From Vulgatibacter incomptus (GTDB taxonomy: Bacteria > Myxococcota > Myxococcia > Myxococcales > Vulgatibacteraceae), in assembly GCF_001263175.1 (NCBI RefSeq), contig NZ_CP012332.1, positions 2,291,501 through 2,355,500 of the forward strand: a stretch of DNA of 64,000 nt. Reading direction: 5' to 3'. The notes below the pieces were generated by a model, which ran no database searches, was not told the origin of the DNA, and saw only the letters and a program-made list of their open reading frames with translations. Below are positions 8,543 through 17,724 of the stretch, in pieces. The translations under genes and the position numbers were made by a program. How positions within the stretch are numbered: position 1 is the stretch's first letter; the number at the start of each line of letters is the position of its first letter.

Positions 8543-9837
8543 CAGCGTCGCGCGAGCCTCGCCGCGAGCTCCCCGACCAGGTTCACGAGAGCGACCTCCG
8601 TCGCCTGGCCGGTGGCGAGCTCCTTCAGCCTGGCGACGCCGGTCTCGAGCTCGGTCGTGCCGAGGACCACCGCGAAGCGCGCGCCCCTCTTGTCCGCCCT
8701 CGAGAGCTGCCGGGCGAGCTTGCCACCGCGCAGGTCGATCTCGGCCGAGAGGCCCGCGTTCCGCGCCTCGGTGGCCAGGGCCATGGCCCGATCCCGGGCC
8801 GCCTCGTCGCCGAGAGCCACGAAGAGGGCAGGATGCGCCGCGGGGATCCCCTTGGCCTGTGCGAGCAGCGCGCAGATTCGCTCGACGCCCATGCCGAAGC
8901 CGGTGGCGGGCGTGTCCGGGCCGCCGAGCATCTTGACCAGGGCGTCGTAGCGGCCGCCGCCGCAGACGGCGGTCTGCTGGCCCGAGCCGAGGGCCGACGC
9001 GAGGAACTCGAAGGCGGTCCGCGTGTAGTAATCGAGACCTCGTACCAACCGTGAATCGAGCCGATAGGCGATCCCGAGCGCCTTGGCGCCCGCCTGCACG
9101 CGCTCGAAGTGCTCGGAGCAAGGCGCGCAGAGGTGGTCGTACGAGGCGGGCGCTCCGGTGGTGACGGCGCGGCAGCCCTCGTTCTTGCAATCGAGGACGC
9201 GGAGCGGGTTCCGCTCGAGGCGATCCCGGCAGTCTCCGCAGAGCTCGTCCGCATGCTTCCGCAGGTAGGCGGTCAGCAGCTCCAGGTAGGCGGGCCGGCA
9301 TTCGGCGTCACCCAGGCTGTTCAGGCGCAGCTCGATCCCCTCGAGGCCGAGCTCACGGAGGATCGTGTTGCAGATCGCCAGGATCTCCACGTCCGCCTCG
9401 GGCGCCGCCACGCCGAAGGACTCCGCTCCGACCTGGTAGAACTGCCGGTAGCGGAACCGCTGCTGCCGCTCGTGGCGGAACATCGGCCCGAGGTACCACC
9501 AGCGCTGCACGGGATCCCGCATGCCCAGGCCGTGCTCGACGAACGCGCGGGCGGCGCCGGCAGTGCCCTCCGGCTGGAGCGCCAGCACCTTCTTCCCGGA
9601 GCGATCCGGAAACGTGTACATCTCCTTGCCCACGATGTCGGTGGCCTCGCCAACCGACCGGGCGAAGAGCTGGGCCTCCTCTACCACCGGGGTGCGGACC
9701 CGGTCGAAGGCGAAGCGCCGAAACGTCTCGCGCACCACGCCCTCGACGTTCTCCCAGATCCGGCTGTTGAAGGGAGACTCCTCGCCCTCCGCCGTGGGGA
9801 GGACGTCGTTCATTCCCTTGACCGACGTGATCTTCAA
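8542..9837 (-). CDS. hisS: Histidine--tRNA ligase
   Basis: Class II aminoacyl-tRNA synthetase that charges tRNA-His. Motif 2 (PMFRHERQQRFRYRQFYQ), the two histidine-specific motifs LVRGLDYYTRTAFEF and AVCGGGRYDAL, motif 3 GFGMGVERI and the C-terminal anticodon-binding domain are all present. Cysteines at DELCGDC, LDCKNEGC and LCAPC form a Zn-like insertion seen in some HisRS. I chose TTG 9837: it sits five bases after a GAGG element and gives the usual N-terminus MKITSVKGMNDVLP (431 residues). An upstream ATG at 9873 would add 12 residues without a good ribosome site. Confidence 0.95.
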   Translation of the reverse strand: MKITSVKGMNDVLPTAEGEESPFNSRIWENVEGVVRETFRRFAFDRVRTPVVEEAQLFARSVGEATDIVGKEMYTFPDRSGKKVLALQPEGTAGAARAFVEHGLGMRDPVQRWWYLGPMFRHERQQRFRYRQFYQVGAESFGVAAPEADVEILAICNTILRELGLEGIELRLNSLGDAECRPAYLELLTAYLRKHADELCGDCRDRLERNPLRVLDCKNEGCRAVTTGAPASYDHLCAPCSEHFERVQAGAKALGIAYRLDSRLVRGLDYYTRTAFEFLASALGSGQQTAVCGGGRYDALVKMLGGPDTPATGFGMGVERICALLAQAKGIPAAHPALFVALGDEAARDRAMALATEARNAGLSAEIDLRGGKLARQLSRADKRGARFAVVLGTTELETGVARLKELATGQATEVALVNLVGELAARLARR

Positions 9838-9965
9838 AACGACCTCACTTGGAGCCCGGATCACCCGGGCCATCCAGAGGAACAATCCTCGAGGCGGCAG
9901 ACCTCCGACGCGGCTCGAGGACGCGACTCCTACCGCGTTTCATGCTGCGACGGGCGCGCGACCCA

Positions 9966-10811
9966 TCAGCCGATCGAATGGCCGATCGCCTGTCCGAGCC
10001 TGACGGGAGCGTCCGGGACCAGCGACGAATCCAGCGCAACCTTGCCGGGCTCGAAGACCAGGATCACCGTGCTGCCCATCTCGAACATCCCGAGCTCCGC
10101 GCCCTTGGCGATCGGACGCGGCAGATCGTAGCGCACCCGCGAAGGCGGCCCGCCGGAGTTGGTGACCAGGTCGTCGAAGCTGAGGCGGATCCTGCCGACG
10201 CAGGTGGCGCCCACCGCGATCACCGCCACGCGTCCCACGGGCGTGTCCATCCAGATGATCACGCGCTCGTTCACCGCGAAGAGCTCGGGCACGCCCCGCA
10301 CCGAAGGTCGGTTCACCGGCCAGAGGTGGCCGGGGACGTAGCGGTAGCCCAGGATCGTCCCGTCCAGCGGCGCATGGATTCGGTGGTAGTCGCGAGGGGA
10401 GAGGTAGAGGGTGGCGTACGCGCCTCCGGCGAAGCGCTCGGCCTCTTCGGAGTCGCCCAGGAGCGCGGCAAGCGAATAGTCGCGGCCCTTGGCCTGGATC
10501 AGGCGGCCCGCCTCCGCCACGCCGGCCTGGCTGACGGCGCCGTCCACCGGCGAGACGGGGACCCGCTCGCCCGGCGCGATGGGCCGAAGGCCGGGCTTGA
10601 GCTTTCGCGTGAAGAACGCGCCGAAGGAGGGATAGGCCTCGAGCGGGAGCTCGGCCTCGTCGACGGCGACGTCGTACTGCTTGCAGAAGGTGCGGATCGC
10701 CGCCTGATGCGCCCCCTGGAGACCATCCACCCGCGTGGCGGTGCCGACCAGGCGGGAAAGGGGCTTCTTGGGCAGCAACTTGACGAAGGCGAGGAAGGCG
10801 GCGTCTCTCAT
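9966..10811 (-). CDS. psd: Phosphatidylserine decarboxylase proenzyme
   Basis: Makes phosphatidylethanolamine at the inner membrane by decarboxylating phosphatidylserine. The enzyme self-cleaves to form a pyruvoyl group. The 281-residue sequence has SFGAFFTRKLKPGLRPI, VSPVDGAVSQ, the SPRDYHRIHAP block containing the catalytic histidines, and the self-cleavage site EMGST (serine near residue 247). Cleavage there gives a beta chain of about 246 residues and a short alpha chain, as in bacterial type I enzymes. ATG start at 10811. It precedes hisS by about 130 bases on the same strand. Confidence 0.95.
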   Translation of the reverse strand: MRDAAFLAFVKLLPKKPLSRLVGTATRVDGLQGAHQAAIRTFCKQYDVAVDEAELPLEAYPSFGAFFTRKLKPGLRPIAPGERVPVSPVDGAVSQAGVAEAGRLIQAKGRDYSLAALLGDSEEAERFAGGAYATLYLSPRDYHRIHAPLDGTILGYRYVPGHLWPVNRPSVRGVPELFAVNERVIIWMDTPVGRVAVIAVGATCVGRIRLSFDDLVTNSGGPPSRVRYDLPRPIAKGAELGMFEMGSTVILVFEPGKVALDSSLVPDAPVRLGQAIGHSIG

Positions 10812-10914
10812 GGGCCGCGCACTGTAGCAAAGTGCGCGCGGGCGCGACCTCGAAAGAGGAGCGCCCGGGACTCGCGCGCGCCGCCCCTACCCGCGCGCAC
10901 TTCGGAAGCGACGC

Positions 10915-11847
10915 TCAGCGGCGCCGCGCCGCGGGCTCCGCCAGCTCCTCACGCTCCTCGTGAGAGGCGCCTTCCCAGACCTGGCCCTCCTTCAGCTTCC
11001 ACTCGGCCGGGACCGTCATGCTCCAGGTGAACCGTCCGGACACGTCGTTCCCCGACGCCGAGCGGGAGATCGCGCCGGCCTCGATCGTGACCTTGTCCGC
11101 CTCGAACGGCACGAGCGGGAACGCGAAGGAGCCGATGTACGCCATCGGCGGGAAGTCCTCGAGCTTCTGCTCCGGGTAGGGGACGTAGGGCCCGGAGGGC
11201 ATGTTGAAGCCCGCCTCCGCAACGGGCTTGCCGTTGGTGCCGGCCATCTTCATCTGCACGTCCGGGAAGCTCGCCTGCACGTCGATCCGCGTCTGGACCC
11301 CGACCCCGGACTTCTCCTCGATGCGCTTGCGCTGCGCACCCCAGAGGACGAAGCGCCCCTTGACGCCCTTGGCCCCGTCGATGGTCGCGGGCTCGAACTC
11401 GAGGAAGTCGAGGCGCAGCGAGGCGTCGCCGGCGCTCAGGACGGGAGCGTACTTGCCGGTCCGCAGGAGGTCCCAGATCTCGCGAACCTGATCATAGGAG
11501 GCCTTGTATGCGTCGTACTCGGCGGACTTGAGCTGGCCGCCGGTCTTCCGCTGGTCGAGCTCGGCGAGGTACTTGTCCTCGGCGCCCTTGTACGCAGGGA
11601 AGCGGTTGTAGAGTCGCGTCAGCTCGCCGAAGTACCACTTGAAGAGGCTGCGAACCTCGTCGTCGTACCGCGCCGCATCCCCGGTCGCGCGAACGGGGGC
11701 CGCCCGCTCCAGGAACTCGCTGCGGAGCTGCTCCTTGGCCAGGCGATACTCGTACATCTCCTGGGTGGAGTTGTACTTGTTGATGGCGATGAAGCAGACG
11801 GCGATCACCGCGACGGCGGTGAGCACGATTTTCGCGAGCTGACTCAT
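10915..11847 (-). CDS. Single-span membrane protein of unknown function
   Basis: I do not recognise this family. The 310-residue product has one N-terminal transmembrane helix (about residues 5-24, AKIVLTAVAVIAVCFIAINK). A charged helical segment rich in Glu, Arg and Tyr follows (about 28-120). The C-terminal region, about 130-295, is beta-rich and contains alternating SLRLDFLEFEPATID and VKGRFVLWGAQ segments. The tail is Glu/Arg-rich and ends in AARRR. It is probably anchored in the inner membrane with the bulk in the periplasm. Start ATG 11847 follows AAGGAG. No cysteine-based motif or catalytic signature is visible. It is transcribed toward psd, 103 bases away, but cotranscription is uncertain. 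Confidence 0.75.
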   Translation of the reverse strand: MSQLAKIVLTAVAVIAVCFIAINKYNSTQEMYEYRLAKEQLRSEFLERAAPVRATGDAARYDDEVRSLFKWYFGELTRLYNRFPAYKGAEDKYLAELDQRKTGGQLKSAEYDAYKASYDQVREIWDLLRTGKYAPVLSAGDASLRLDFLEFEPATIDGAKGVKGRFVLWGAQRKRIEEKSGVGVQTRIDVQASFPDVQMKMAGTNGKPVAEAGFNMPSGPYVPYPEQKLEDFPPMAYIGSFAFPLVPFEADKVTIEAGAISRSASGNDVSGRFTWSMTVPAEWKLKEGQVWEGASHEEREELAEPAARRR

Positions 11848-12190
11848 GGGTGCGAGACTCCTTGCGTTCCCGTCGCGTTCCCGTCCGCCGGGGGCGGCGA
11901 CGACGCGCGGCTTGCGTTCGAATGCGGAATGCGAGGGCGCACCGTACCGCCTAGCCCGTCGCGAACGCAACAACCGGCGCCCTCGCACGGGAGGCAGCGC
12001 GCTCCCGAGCCCTCCCGCCCTGCGACCGGAACCGGGGCCGTCTTCCGGGCCGCCCCGTCGGGCGGGCATCCGAATCGCCAGCCATTCCGCAGGTATGTGG
12101 AGGTCGGTAGAAATCTTAGGGGGGGTGGCTAGGCAGCCCGCGCCCGTTCGGCTAGGCTTTTGCGCGAACAATCTCGGACCCGGGGTTCCC
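11848..12190. other. Divergent intergenic region
   Basis: These 343 bases separate two divergent genes and must hold both promoters, but I see no convincing -35/-10 pair. A short direct repeat (ACGGGAACGC, minus strand) lies just upstream of the membrane-protein gene. A purine-rich run with seven consecutive G residues lies near 12120. The plus frame stays open through this stretch only because of GC bias. Confidence 0.4.
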
Positions 12191-14164
12191 ATGCGGAGTG
12201 CTGCTCTGACGACGATCGCTGTTCTGCTCGCCGTGTTCCTCACGGCCTGCGGGAGCGACCACAAGAACTCGGTCGGTGGCACCGGAGGCATCCCGGGCGA
12301 AGCAGGCTCCGGAGGCGGCGGCGCCGACGGCGGCAGCGGTGGCTCGGGCGGCGACGACGATCCGGAACCGGAGACCCCCAAGGTCACCTGTGGCGGCGTC
12401 CGCGTCATCGATCTCGACGGCGCCGAGTCCCCGGCCGTGCTCCATGACAAGACCGATACGCTGGATCACTGGACGTCCCGTTGCACGCCGCCCGACTCGG
12501 TAGGCAACGACGTCGCGATCCGCTTCCACGCTGGAGCGGCCGGGACCTACCTCTTCAGCACCGAGGGCACCGGCTTCGACACGATGGTCTACGCCTTCGC
12601 CGATTGCATGGACGGCTTCAGCGAGCTCGCCTGCCGCGCCAAGGACTCGTCCTCGCGCATCTCGCTCCGGCTCGACGCCGGCCAGATCGTCTACGTGATT
12701 GTTGACAGCATGAACGTCCGCGAGTCGCGTCCGTTCACGCTGACCGCGACCCGCGTTACGGCGCCGGCCCCCGTGATCGACAAGGTCGAGGCCTATTACA
12801 CGGGGACCACCGGTGCGACCGCGATCCGTCTCACGGGCCGCAACCCCGGCAGCCCGCTCGACGCGATCAACATGGACATCTGGGGGGCCGCCCAGAAAAT
12901 CACCACGTACTCGGCCTTCTTCGATGACCCGGGCTCCGTCTTCCGGGTGGTAAGCGAGGAGGGGGGCACCTTCGTCGTCGAGGGAGCGTTCACGTTCCCC
13001 ACCTCGGCGGGCCGCATCGCGAGGGTCGACATGAGCGTGATCGACGAGAACGGTCAGGCGAGCGAGATCGTCTCGGAGAGAACCGCCGGTCTCCCGCGAA
13101 GGATGCGCGGCGAGGCCTGCGATCCTCGAAAGTTCTTCGACGAGTGCGACTCCCCGAACGTCTGCTTCGTGCAGCCGCCCGCCACCGTCCCCACCTGCCA
13201 GATGAACACTCCGCCCGTCCTCGATTCCGCGGTCGTCACCGTGAACTACGAGACCGGCTATTGGGGCATCGTCGTCGAGGGTAGGGACGCCGATTCCAAC
13301 GCAGCCTTCCTCCGCGTGACCCCTCGAAAGAACCTCACTTCCCAGTACATCGGAGATGGCCCGGCGCTGATTCCCTTCCGCCAGATCACCTACGACGGGG
13401 TCGGGAACTTCCGCGGCGTCGTCTCCCTGGCGGCGAGGTTCGACGGCCCCTGCCTCGCCCCGGCCCAGGCCAAACGCGACAGCTGCGAGGGCCGCGGCAC
13501 GGCTCCCCAGACCTGCTACGACAGCTTCGTGGCCGAGCTCAATCAGTGCTACCGAGACGTGCTCTCGCTGATCACCCGGGTCGACGTCGAGGTGATCGAT
13601 TGGGCAAACGCCGCATCGGCCCTGATCAAGGTGACCCCCATCGCGGAGGCGCCCGCCGTCGAAGAGGGCGACCTCTGCGATCCCCACGGTGCCACCGGCG
13701 CCTGCCCCGACGAGCTCCTCTGCTGGGCCGAGCAGCCGGGCGATGCGGAGGTCTGCCGTGCGAACACGCCGGTCTGCCCGGCGAACTACGGTGTCATCGA
13801 CCTGATGGCTCATGCGTCCGGGGCCAAGTGGGTCTACCGCGGCAACAACTCCGCGGCGGCGCGCCACGGGGCCGCCTCCTGCGGCGGAGGCGGGCCGAGC
13901 GACGTGCTCGCGTTCACCGCACCTTCCGCGGCCACCTACCGCTTCGTGACGTCGGATTTGGGCGAGAAGGTGGACACCGTCGTCTCGCTGCGGCCCTTCT
14001 GCCAGCTCGACGGATATGAGCACGTTTGCAACAACCGCGCACTAATCACCAATCCAGGCAGCCAGGTCGAGGCGACGCTTGCCCAGGGCGAGACCGTCTA
14101 CATCCTCGTGGACAGCGCTCTCGGCGCCGCGACTGGCAACTATACCCTCACGGTCTCTCGCTGA
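12191..14164 (+). CDS. Large lipoprotein with two PPC-like domains
   Basis: First gene of a six-gene envelope operon. The 657-residue protein starts at ATG 12191, which gives a lipoprotein signal ending LTAC (C20). A long Gly/Ser tether follows, then an acidic stretch. Two regions, about 75-200 and 530-657, look like bacterial pre-peptidase C-terminal (PPC) beta-sandwiches: IRFHAGAAGTYLFSTEGTGFDTMVYAF, and the closing GETVYILVDSALG...GNYTLTVSR. The middle holds paired cysteines (GEACDPRKFFDEC, GDLCDPHGATGAC) that probably form disulfides. The Shine-Dalgarno is weak. The frame is open further upstream, but only this start gives a lipobox. Likely outer-membrane anchored; function unknown. Confidence 0.85.
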   Translation: MRSAALTTIAVLLAVFLTACGSDHKNSVGGTGGIPGEAGSGGGGADGGSGGSGGDDDPEPETPKVTCGGVRVIDLDGAESPAVLHDKTDTLDHWTSRCTPPDSVGNDVAIRFHAGAAGTYLFSTEGTGFDTMVYAFADCMDGFSELACRAKDSSSRISLRLDAGQIVYVIVDSMNVRESRPFTLTATRVTAPAPVIDKVEAYYTGTTGATAIRLTGRNPGSPLDAINMDIWGAAQKITTYSAFFDDPGSVFRVVSEEGGTFVVEGAFTFPTSAGRIARVDMSVIDENGQASEIVSERTAGLPRRMRGEACDPRKFFDECDSPNVCFVQPPATVPTCQMNTPPVLDSAVVTVNYETGYWGIVVEGRDADSNAAFLRVTPRKNLTSQYIGDGPALIPFRQITYDGVGNFRGVVSLAARFDGPCLAPAQAKRDSCEGRGTAPQTCYDSFVAELNQCYRDVLSLITRVDVEVIDWANAASALIKVTPIAEAPAVEEGDLCDPHGATGACPDELLCWAEQPGDAEVCRANTPVCPANYGVIDLMAHASGAKWVYRGNNSAAARHGAASCGGGGPSDVLAFTAPSAATYRFVTSDLGEKVDTVVSLRPFCQLDGYEHVCNNRALITNPGSQVEATLAQGETVYILVDSALGAATGNYTLTVSR

Positions 14165-14184
14165 AGATGTTGGGAGGAACGAAG

Positions 14185-15543
14185 ATGACTCGCAATGCTG
14201 TCATGGCTGCCGCTGCAGCGGTGCTGCTCGCAGCCTTCGGATGCGGAACCTCAATCGGAGAAGCCGCGGGTCCCGACGGGAACGGCAACGGCATTCACCA
14301 GGACCCCCAGCCTGCGGCCGCCTTCGTGCCCGTCTCGCTGGCCCTTCGCGCGGACGCGCCGTTCCGGGTCGGTACGACCGTGAAGCTGCGCGCCGTGGGA
14401 ACCGACGCCAAGGGAGAGGAGAAGACCCTGACCTCCGGCGTCACGTTCAGCAGCAGCGACGAGGGACTCGCGACGGTCAACGGGAAGGGGCTGGCCGAGT
14501 TCCTCGCGCCCGGTCCCGTGTCGTTCACGGCGACGCTCGGTGAGCTCTCGGCCAAGATCGAGGAGCGCTCGCGGTGCGAGTACCCGAGGTTCTCGGCCGA
14601 GATCGCGCTCGACAGGACGATGCCGCCGCTGTCCTGGCCGGCCAAGCGCCCCGACGGCACGAGCTTCGATCTGAACCTCGAGGACGTCCGCTGCTCGCCG
14701 GAGTGGGCGGATACGCAGACGATCATGATGGTCCTGAGCGCCGGCTGGTGTGGGCCCTGCACGAACTTCTCGAAGTGGCTCGCCGGCGTCGCGAAGAATC
14801 CGGACGGCAGCGGCGGAGCCCTGCCGGCCGGCACGCCCGCCCCGTTCCAGCAGTTCGACGAGCTCGGCATGAAGATCGTGATCGTCGAGCTCCAGAACCT
14901 GCAGGGAAATCCGGCAGGGGTCGACTTCGCCTACAGCCACATCAAGAGCGACACGAAGGGCAACGTTCCTTCGATCGCGGTCGGCGGCGGAGACACCGTC
15001 CCCGGTGACTTCTTCGACAGGTCGACCTACCTCGAGTTCTTCCCGACGATCTTCGTGGTCCGCACCCGCGACATGAGGATCATCGCCGACGGGAAGATCT
15101 CGGGTCAGAACCAGAGCATGCCGTTCGCAAGGATCGCGAAGGATCCCGAGGCGGATTGGACCATGCTCGGGCAGCCCGCGTTCAAGAACCGCTGCGGCCC
15201 CGGCGACGAGCAGACTGCCTCGAACCACACCGCGAAGGACGCGCTCGCCATCGATCCGGGCACCCACAAGGGCGGGATCTGCCGCGATGCGCCCAGCTTC
15301 TACAAGGTCGGCGTCGAGGGTAAGTGGAAGCTCGAGCTCGACTACAAGGCGGACTTCGGGGCTCTCGACGTCTTCATCTGGGACGACGCGAACGGCGGCC
15401 TCCTCGAGGTCGACGCCCAGGTCTTCGGCTCCAGCAGCAGCACGGGCCACGAGTCCTTCGAGTACGAGGGCCCCGCGACCGTGATCATCAAGCCCTACCG
15501 GCGAGCGAGCTCGCCGTACGTCCTCAAGCTCACGGAGCTCTGA
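14185..15543 (+). CDS. Thioredoxin-fold lipoprotein with Ig-like and PPC-like domains
   Basis: A 452-residue lipoprotein; ATG 14185 follows GGGAGGA and gives the signal LLAAFGC (C20). About residues 48-130 form a BIG2-like immunoglobulin domain (VKLRAVGTDAKGEEKTL...). A thioredoxin-like domain follows, with the redox motif WCGPC at C189-C192 and a later EFFPTIFVV segment that fits the cis-proline strand. The C-terminal 100 residues resemble the PPC-like domain of the preceding protein. An envelope-exposed thiol-disulfide role is inferred from CGPC. It starts 20 bases after the previous gene and its stop overlaps the next start as TGATG. Confidence 0.85.
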   Translation: MTRNAVMAAAAAVLLAAFGCGTSIGEAAGPDGNGNGIHQDPQPAAAFVPVSLALRADAPFRVGTTVKLRAVGTDAKGEEKTLTSGVTFSSSDEGLATVNGKGLAEFLAPGPVSFTATLGELSAKIEERSRCEYPRFSAEIALDRTMPPLSWPAKRPDGTSFDLNLEDVRCSPEWADTQTIMMVLSAGWCGPCTNFSKWLAGVAKNPDGSGGALPAGTPAPFQQFDELGMKIVIVELQNLQGNPAGVDFAYSHIKSDTKGNVPSIAVGGGDTVPGDFFDRSTYLEFFPTIFVVRTRDMRIIADGKISGQNQSMPFARIAKDPEADWTMLGQPAFKNRCGPGDEQTASNHTAKDALAIDPGTHKGGICRDAPSFYKVGVEGKWKLELDYKADFGALDVFIWDDANGGLLEVDAQVFGSSSSTGHESFEYEGPATVIIKPYRRASSPYVLKLTEL

Positions 15544-16592
15544 TGCGCGTCTGGTTGTTCCTCGCCGCTCTCCTCGTCGGCGCAGGTTGTTCGAATGGCG
15601 GAGGCGGCGACACCGGCGGCACGGGTGGAGAGGCCGGCCATGGAGGCCAGCCCGGAACGGGCGGGACCGGTGGAACCGGCGGGACGGGGGGCTCGGGCGG
15701 CGGAAACTGGGTTCGGCCCGAGCCGATCGTCTTCGACGAGCCGGACACCGGATGGGCGGCAGTCGCGCCGGACGCGATCGACGCCCTCCTCCCAGGCGAA
15801 GCCCGTCCGGCCTCCTGTGGCGAGGAGCACGGCTACGTCTCCTCGGTTCGGGGGTGGGTCGTGGCGCCGGGTGGCGAACCCCTCGGGAACGCGCTCGCCC
15901 AGCTCTGCATCCACCCGGTCGGAGGCTCCTTCACCTGCCTCCGGCCGGCCTTCACCAACGGCGAAGGCGTCTACACGGTGGACGTTCCGGAATCCGTCCG
16001 TTGCTACGAGCAGGCTGCGCTCAAGGTCTTCCTGCCCGACTCCCAGCGTGCGCCGTCCTATTGCCTGATGGAGGACCACGACGACTCCGCGGTTCGACTC
16101 CCCGCCCCCGCGGTGCTCCCGGGCGCCTCTTCGGCCCTCGTCCTCCCGCCCCCGGGCGACGTGAACGCGCCCAGGACCGTGGTCTTCGACGACGGGCTCG
16201 AGTTCGAGGTCACCCCCGCGCTCTTCTACAGCGGCCTCGGTGGATACGACGTGCTCGGTGGAAGGCGTGTATCCCCGGACGCCAAGGGCCTCTGCGGCGA
16301 GGCGAGCACGTTCGACGGCCTCTACGCCTTCTATCCCGAGGGCACGATCCAGGCGCCGGGCTTCGATATGCGAATCCCCAACGCCACCGGGCTCGCGCCA
16401 GGCCGACGCGTCGATCTCTTCGTCCTGGGCGGCCTCGATTGCCAGCTCCTGGACAGCCCGGAACGCACGCCGGTCCCCGAAGCCACCTGGATGAAGTTCG
16501 GCGAGGGCCGGGTCTCCGAGGACGGGGCGACCATCGTCGGGGAGGCCCCGCTCCCCTGCTTCACGTGGCTCTCGTACCGAGCGAAGGATTGA
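15543..16592 (+). CDS. Lipoprotein with Gly-rich tether and carboxypeptidase-regulatory-like domain
   Basis: A 349-residue lipoprotein (lipobox VGAGC, C16). A long tether of GGTGG repeats (about 18-55) would hold the folded part away from the membrane. Residues about 95-165 (GWVVAPGGEPLGNALAQLCI...FTNGEGVYTVDVP) look like a carboxypeptidase-regulatory/CNA-B-type beta-sandwich. The rest is beta-rich with scattered cysteines and has no recognisable enzyme motif. The start overlaps the previous stop by one base. It is probably a structural or binding partner in the same complex; function unknown. Confidence 0.82.
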   Translation: MRVWLFLAALLVGAGCSNGGGGDTGGTGGEAGHGGQPGTGGTGGTGGTGGSGGGNWVRPEPIVFDEPDTGWAAVAPDAIDALLPGEARPASCGEEHGYVSSVRGWVVAPGGEPLGNALAQLCIHPVGGSFTCLRPAFTNGEGVYTVDVPESVRCYEQAALKVFLPDSQRAPSYCLMEDHDDSAVRLPAPAVLPGASSALVLPPPGDVNAPRTVVFDDGLEFEVTPALFYSGLGGYDVLGGRRVSPDAKGLCGEASTFDGLYAFYPEGTIQAPGFDMRIPNATGLAPGRRVDLFVLGGLDCQLLDSPERTPVPEATWMKFGEGRVSEDGATIVGEAPLPCFTWLSYRAKD

Positions 16593-16597
16593 ACACC

Positions 16598-17191
16598 ATG
16601 CGTCGACTTCTGTTCTTCATCGTTGTTGCTGCCGTCATCGGCGCCTGCGGACCCATCGACGACGGCGTCGGCGGCACCGGTGGCGACGGCGGCCAGAGCG
16701 ATCGGAGCCAGTACCCCACCGGCCCCTACGGCGTGAAAGAGCGCTCGGTCATCGACAACCTCTCGTTCGCCGACGTCGAGGGGGCACCGATCAGCCTGAA
16801 CGACATCTTCTCGAACGAGAAGAATCGGGTGCTCCTCATCTCCGCCGCAGCCGAGTGGTGCGCGCCGTGCATCGAGGAGAAGCAGAAGCTCGCGGCGCTG
16901 TACAACGAGTTCCACGGCCGCGGACTCGAGGTGATGGTCGGCATCTTCCAGAACGCCAAGTCCCAGCCGGCGACCCTCGAGACCATCCGCGCCTGGAGGA
17001 ACGACCCGAAGGGCGTCCTCCCGTATCACGTGGTGCTCGACGACCAGTTCAAGCTCGGCAACTACTACAACACCGACCTCTTCCCGATGAACATGGTGGT
17101 GAATCTCGACGATATGAAGATCGTCAAGATCATGACCAGCTTCGACGAGCCGACCATTCGAGCCGTGATCCAGGGGTACCTCCCGAAATGA
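16598..17191 (+). CDS. Thioredoxin-like lipoprotein (TlpA/ResA type)
   Basis: A 197-residue lipoprotein: signal AVIGAC (C17), a short Gly-rich tether, then a thioredoxin-like domain of the peroxiredoxin/TlpA type. The redox motif is WCAPC at C88-C91 inside ISAAAEWCAPCIEEKQKL. The later DLFPMNMVVN segment fits the cis-proline strand. The CAPC dipeptide differs from the CGPC of the other two thioredoxin-fold products in the operon, so the redox potentials may be staggered. It starts five bases after the previous gene and overlaps the next gene as ATGA. Confidence 0.88.
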   Translation: MRRLLFFIVVAAVIGACGPIDDGVGGTGGDGGQSDRSQYPTGPYGVKERSVIDNLSFADVEGAPISLNDIFSNEKNRVLLISAAAEWCAPCIEEKQKLAALYNEFHGRGLEVMVGIFQNAKSQPATLETIRAWRNDPKGVLPYHVVLDDQFKLGNYYNTDLFPMNMVVNLDDMKIVKIMTSFDEPTIRAVIQGYLPK

Positions 17192-17724
17192 TGATCCGAA
17201 ATGCCCTGATTCGTACGCTCCTGGCCCTCTCGGTCCTCTTCATCGCGGCGCCGGCCCTGGCGGACGACGCGCGGTCCCCGGCGCCCGACTTCACCTTGCG
17301 CACCCTCTCGGGTGATCGGGTCAAGCTCTCGGACTATCGCGGCAAGGTCGTCCTCCTGAGCTTCTGGGCCACGTGGTGCGGCCCCTGCAAGCAGGAGCTC
17401 CCGGTGCTCCAGGCCCTCCTCGATAAGCATGGGAAGGACGGCTTGGCCGTGCTTGCGGTGAACATCGACGATCCGAAGACCGCCGCCGAGGTCCGGCGCT
17501 TCGTGGCGGACCGCAAGCTGAGCATGCCCGTGCCGCTCGATTCGGACAGCAAGGTCCTGGGCAAGTTCAACCCGAGGTTCGCCGTTCCGTTCCTCCAGGT
17601 GATCGACACCGAGGGCCGGCGCGCCTTCCAGCACACCGGCTTCAGCAGCGGCGCCGAGACGACCCTCGAGGCCGAGGTGGCCTCGCTGCTCGCCCAGAAG
17701 CCCGCGACGACCTCCAATCCATGA
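17188..17724 (+). CDS. Periplasmic TlpA-family thiol-disulfide protein
   Basis: A 178-residue exported thioredoxin-like protein. It has a cleavable signal (predicted cut after APALA, about residue 25) and no lipobox, so it should be soluble in the periplasm. The domain order matches TlpA/ResA: APDFTLRTLSGDRVKLSDYRGKVVLLSFWATWCGPC (C64-C67), then the VNIDDPKTAAEVRRFVADRKL insert and AVPFLQVID with the cis-proline. It overlaps both neighbours by four bases (ATGA), so translation is coupled. It could reduce the two lipidated thioredoxins or, in the manner of ResA, cytochrome c or metal sites. Two in-frame ATGs (17188 and 17191) are possible starts. Confidence 0.93.
   Translation: MMIRNALIRTLLALSVLFIAAPALADDARSPAPDFTLRTLSGDRVKLSDYRGKVVLLSFWATWCGPCKQELPVLQALLDKHGKDGLAVLAVNIDDPKTAAEVRRFVADRKLSMPVPLDSDSKVLGKFNPRFAVPFLQVIDTEGRRAFQHTGFSSGAETTLEAEVASLLAQKPATTSNP

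Noticed and set aside
11846-12190. N-terminal extension of the first redox-operon lipoprotein
   Set aside because: The frame is open upstream, but the extension is Arg/Pro-rich without homology. The internal ATG at 12191 gives a proper lipoprotein signal.
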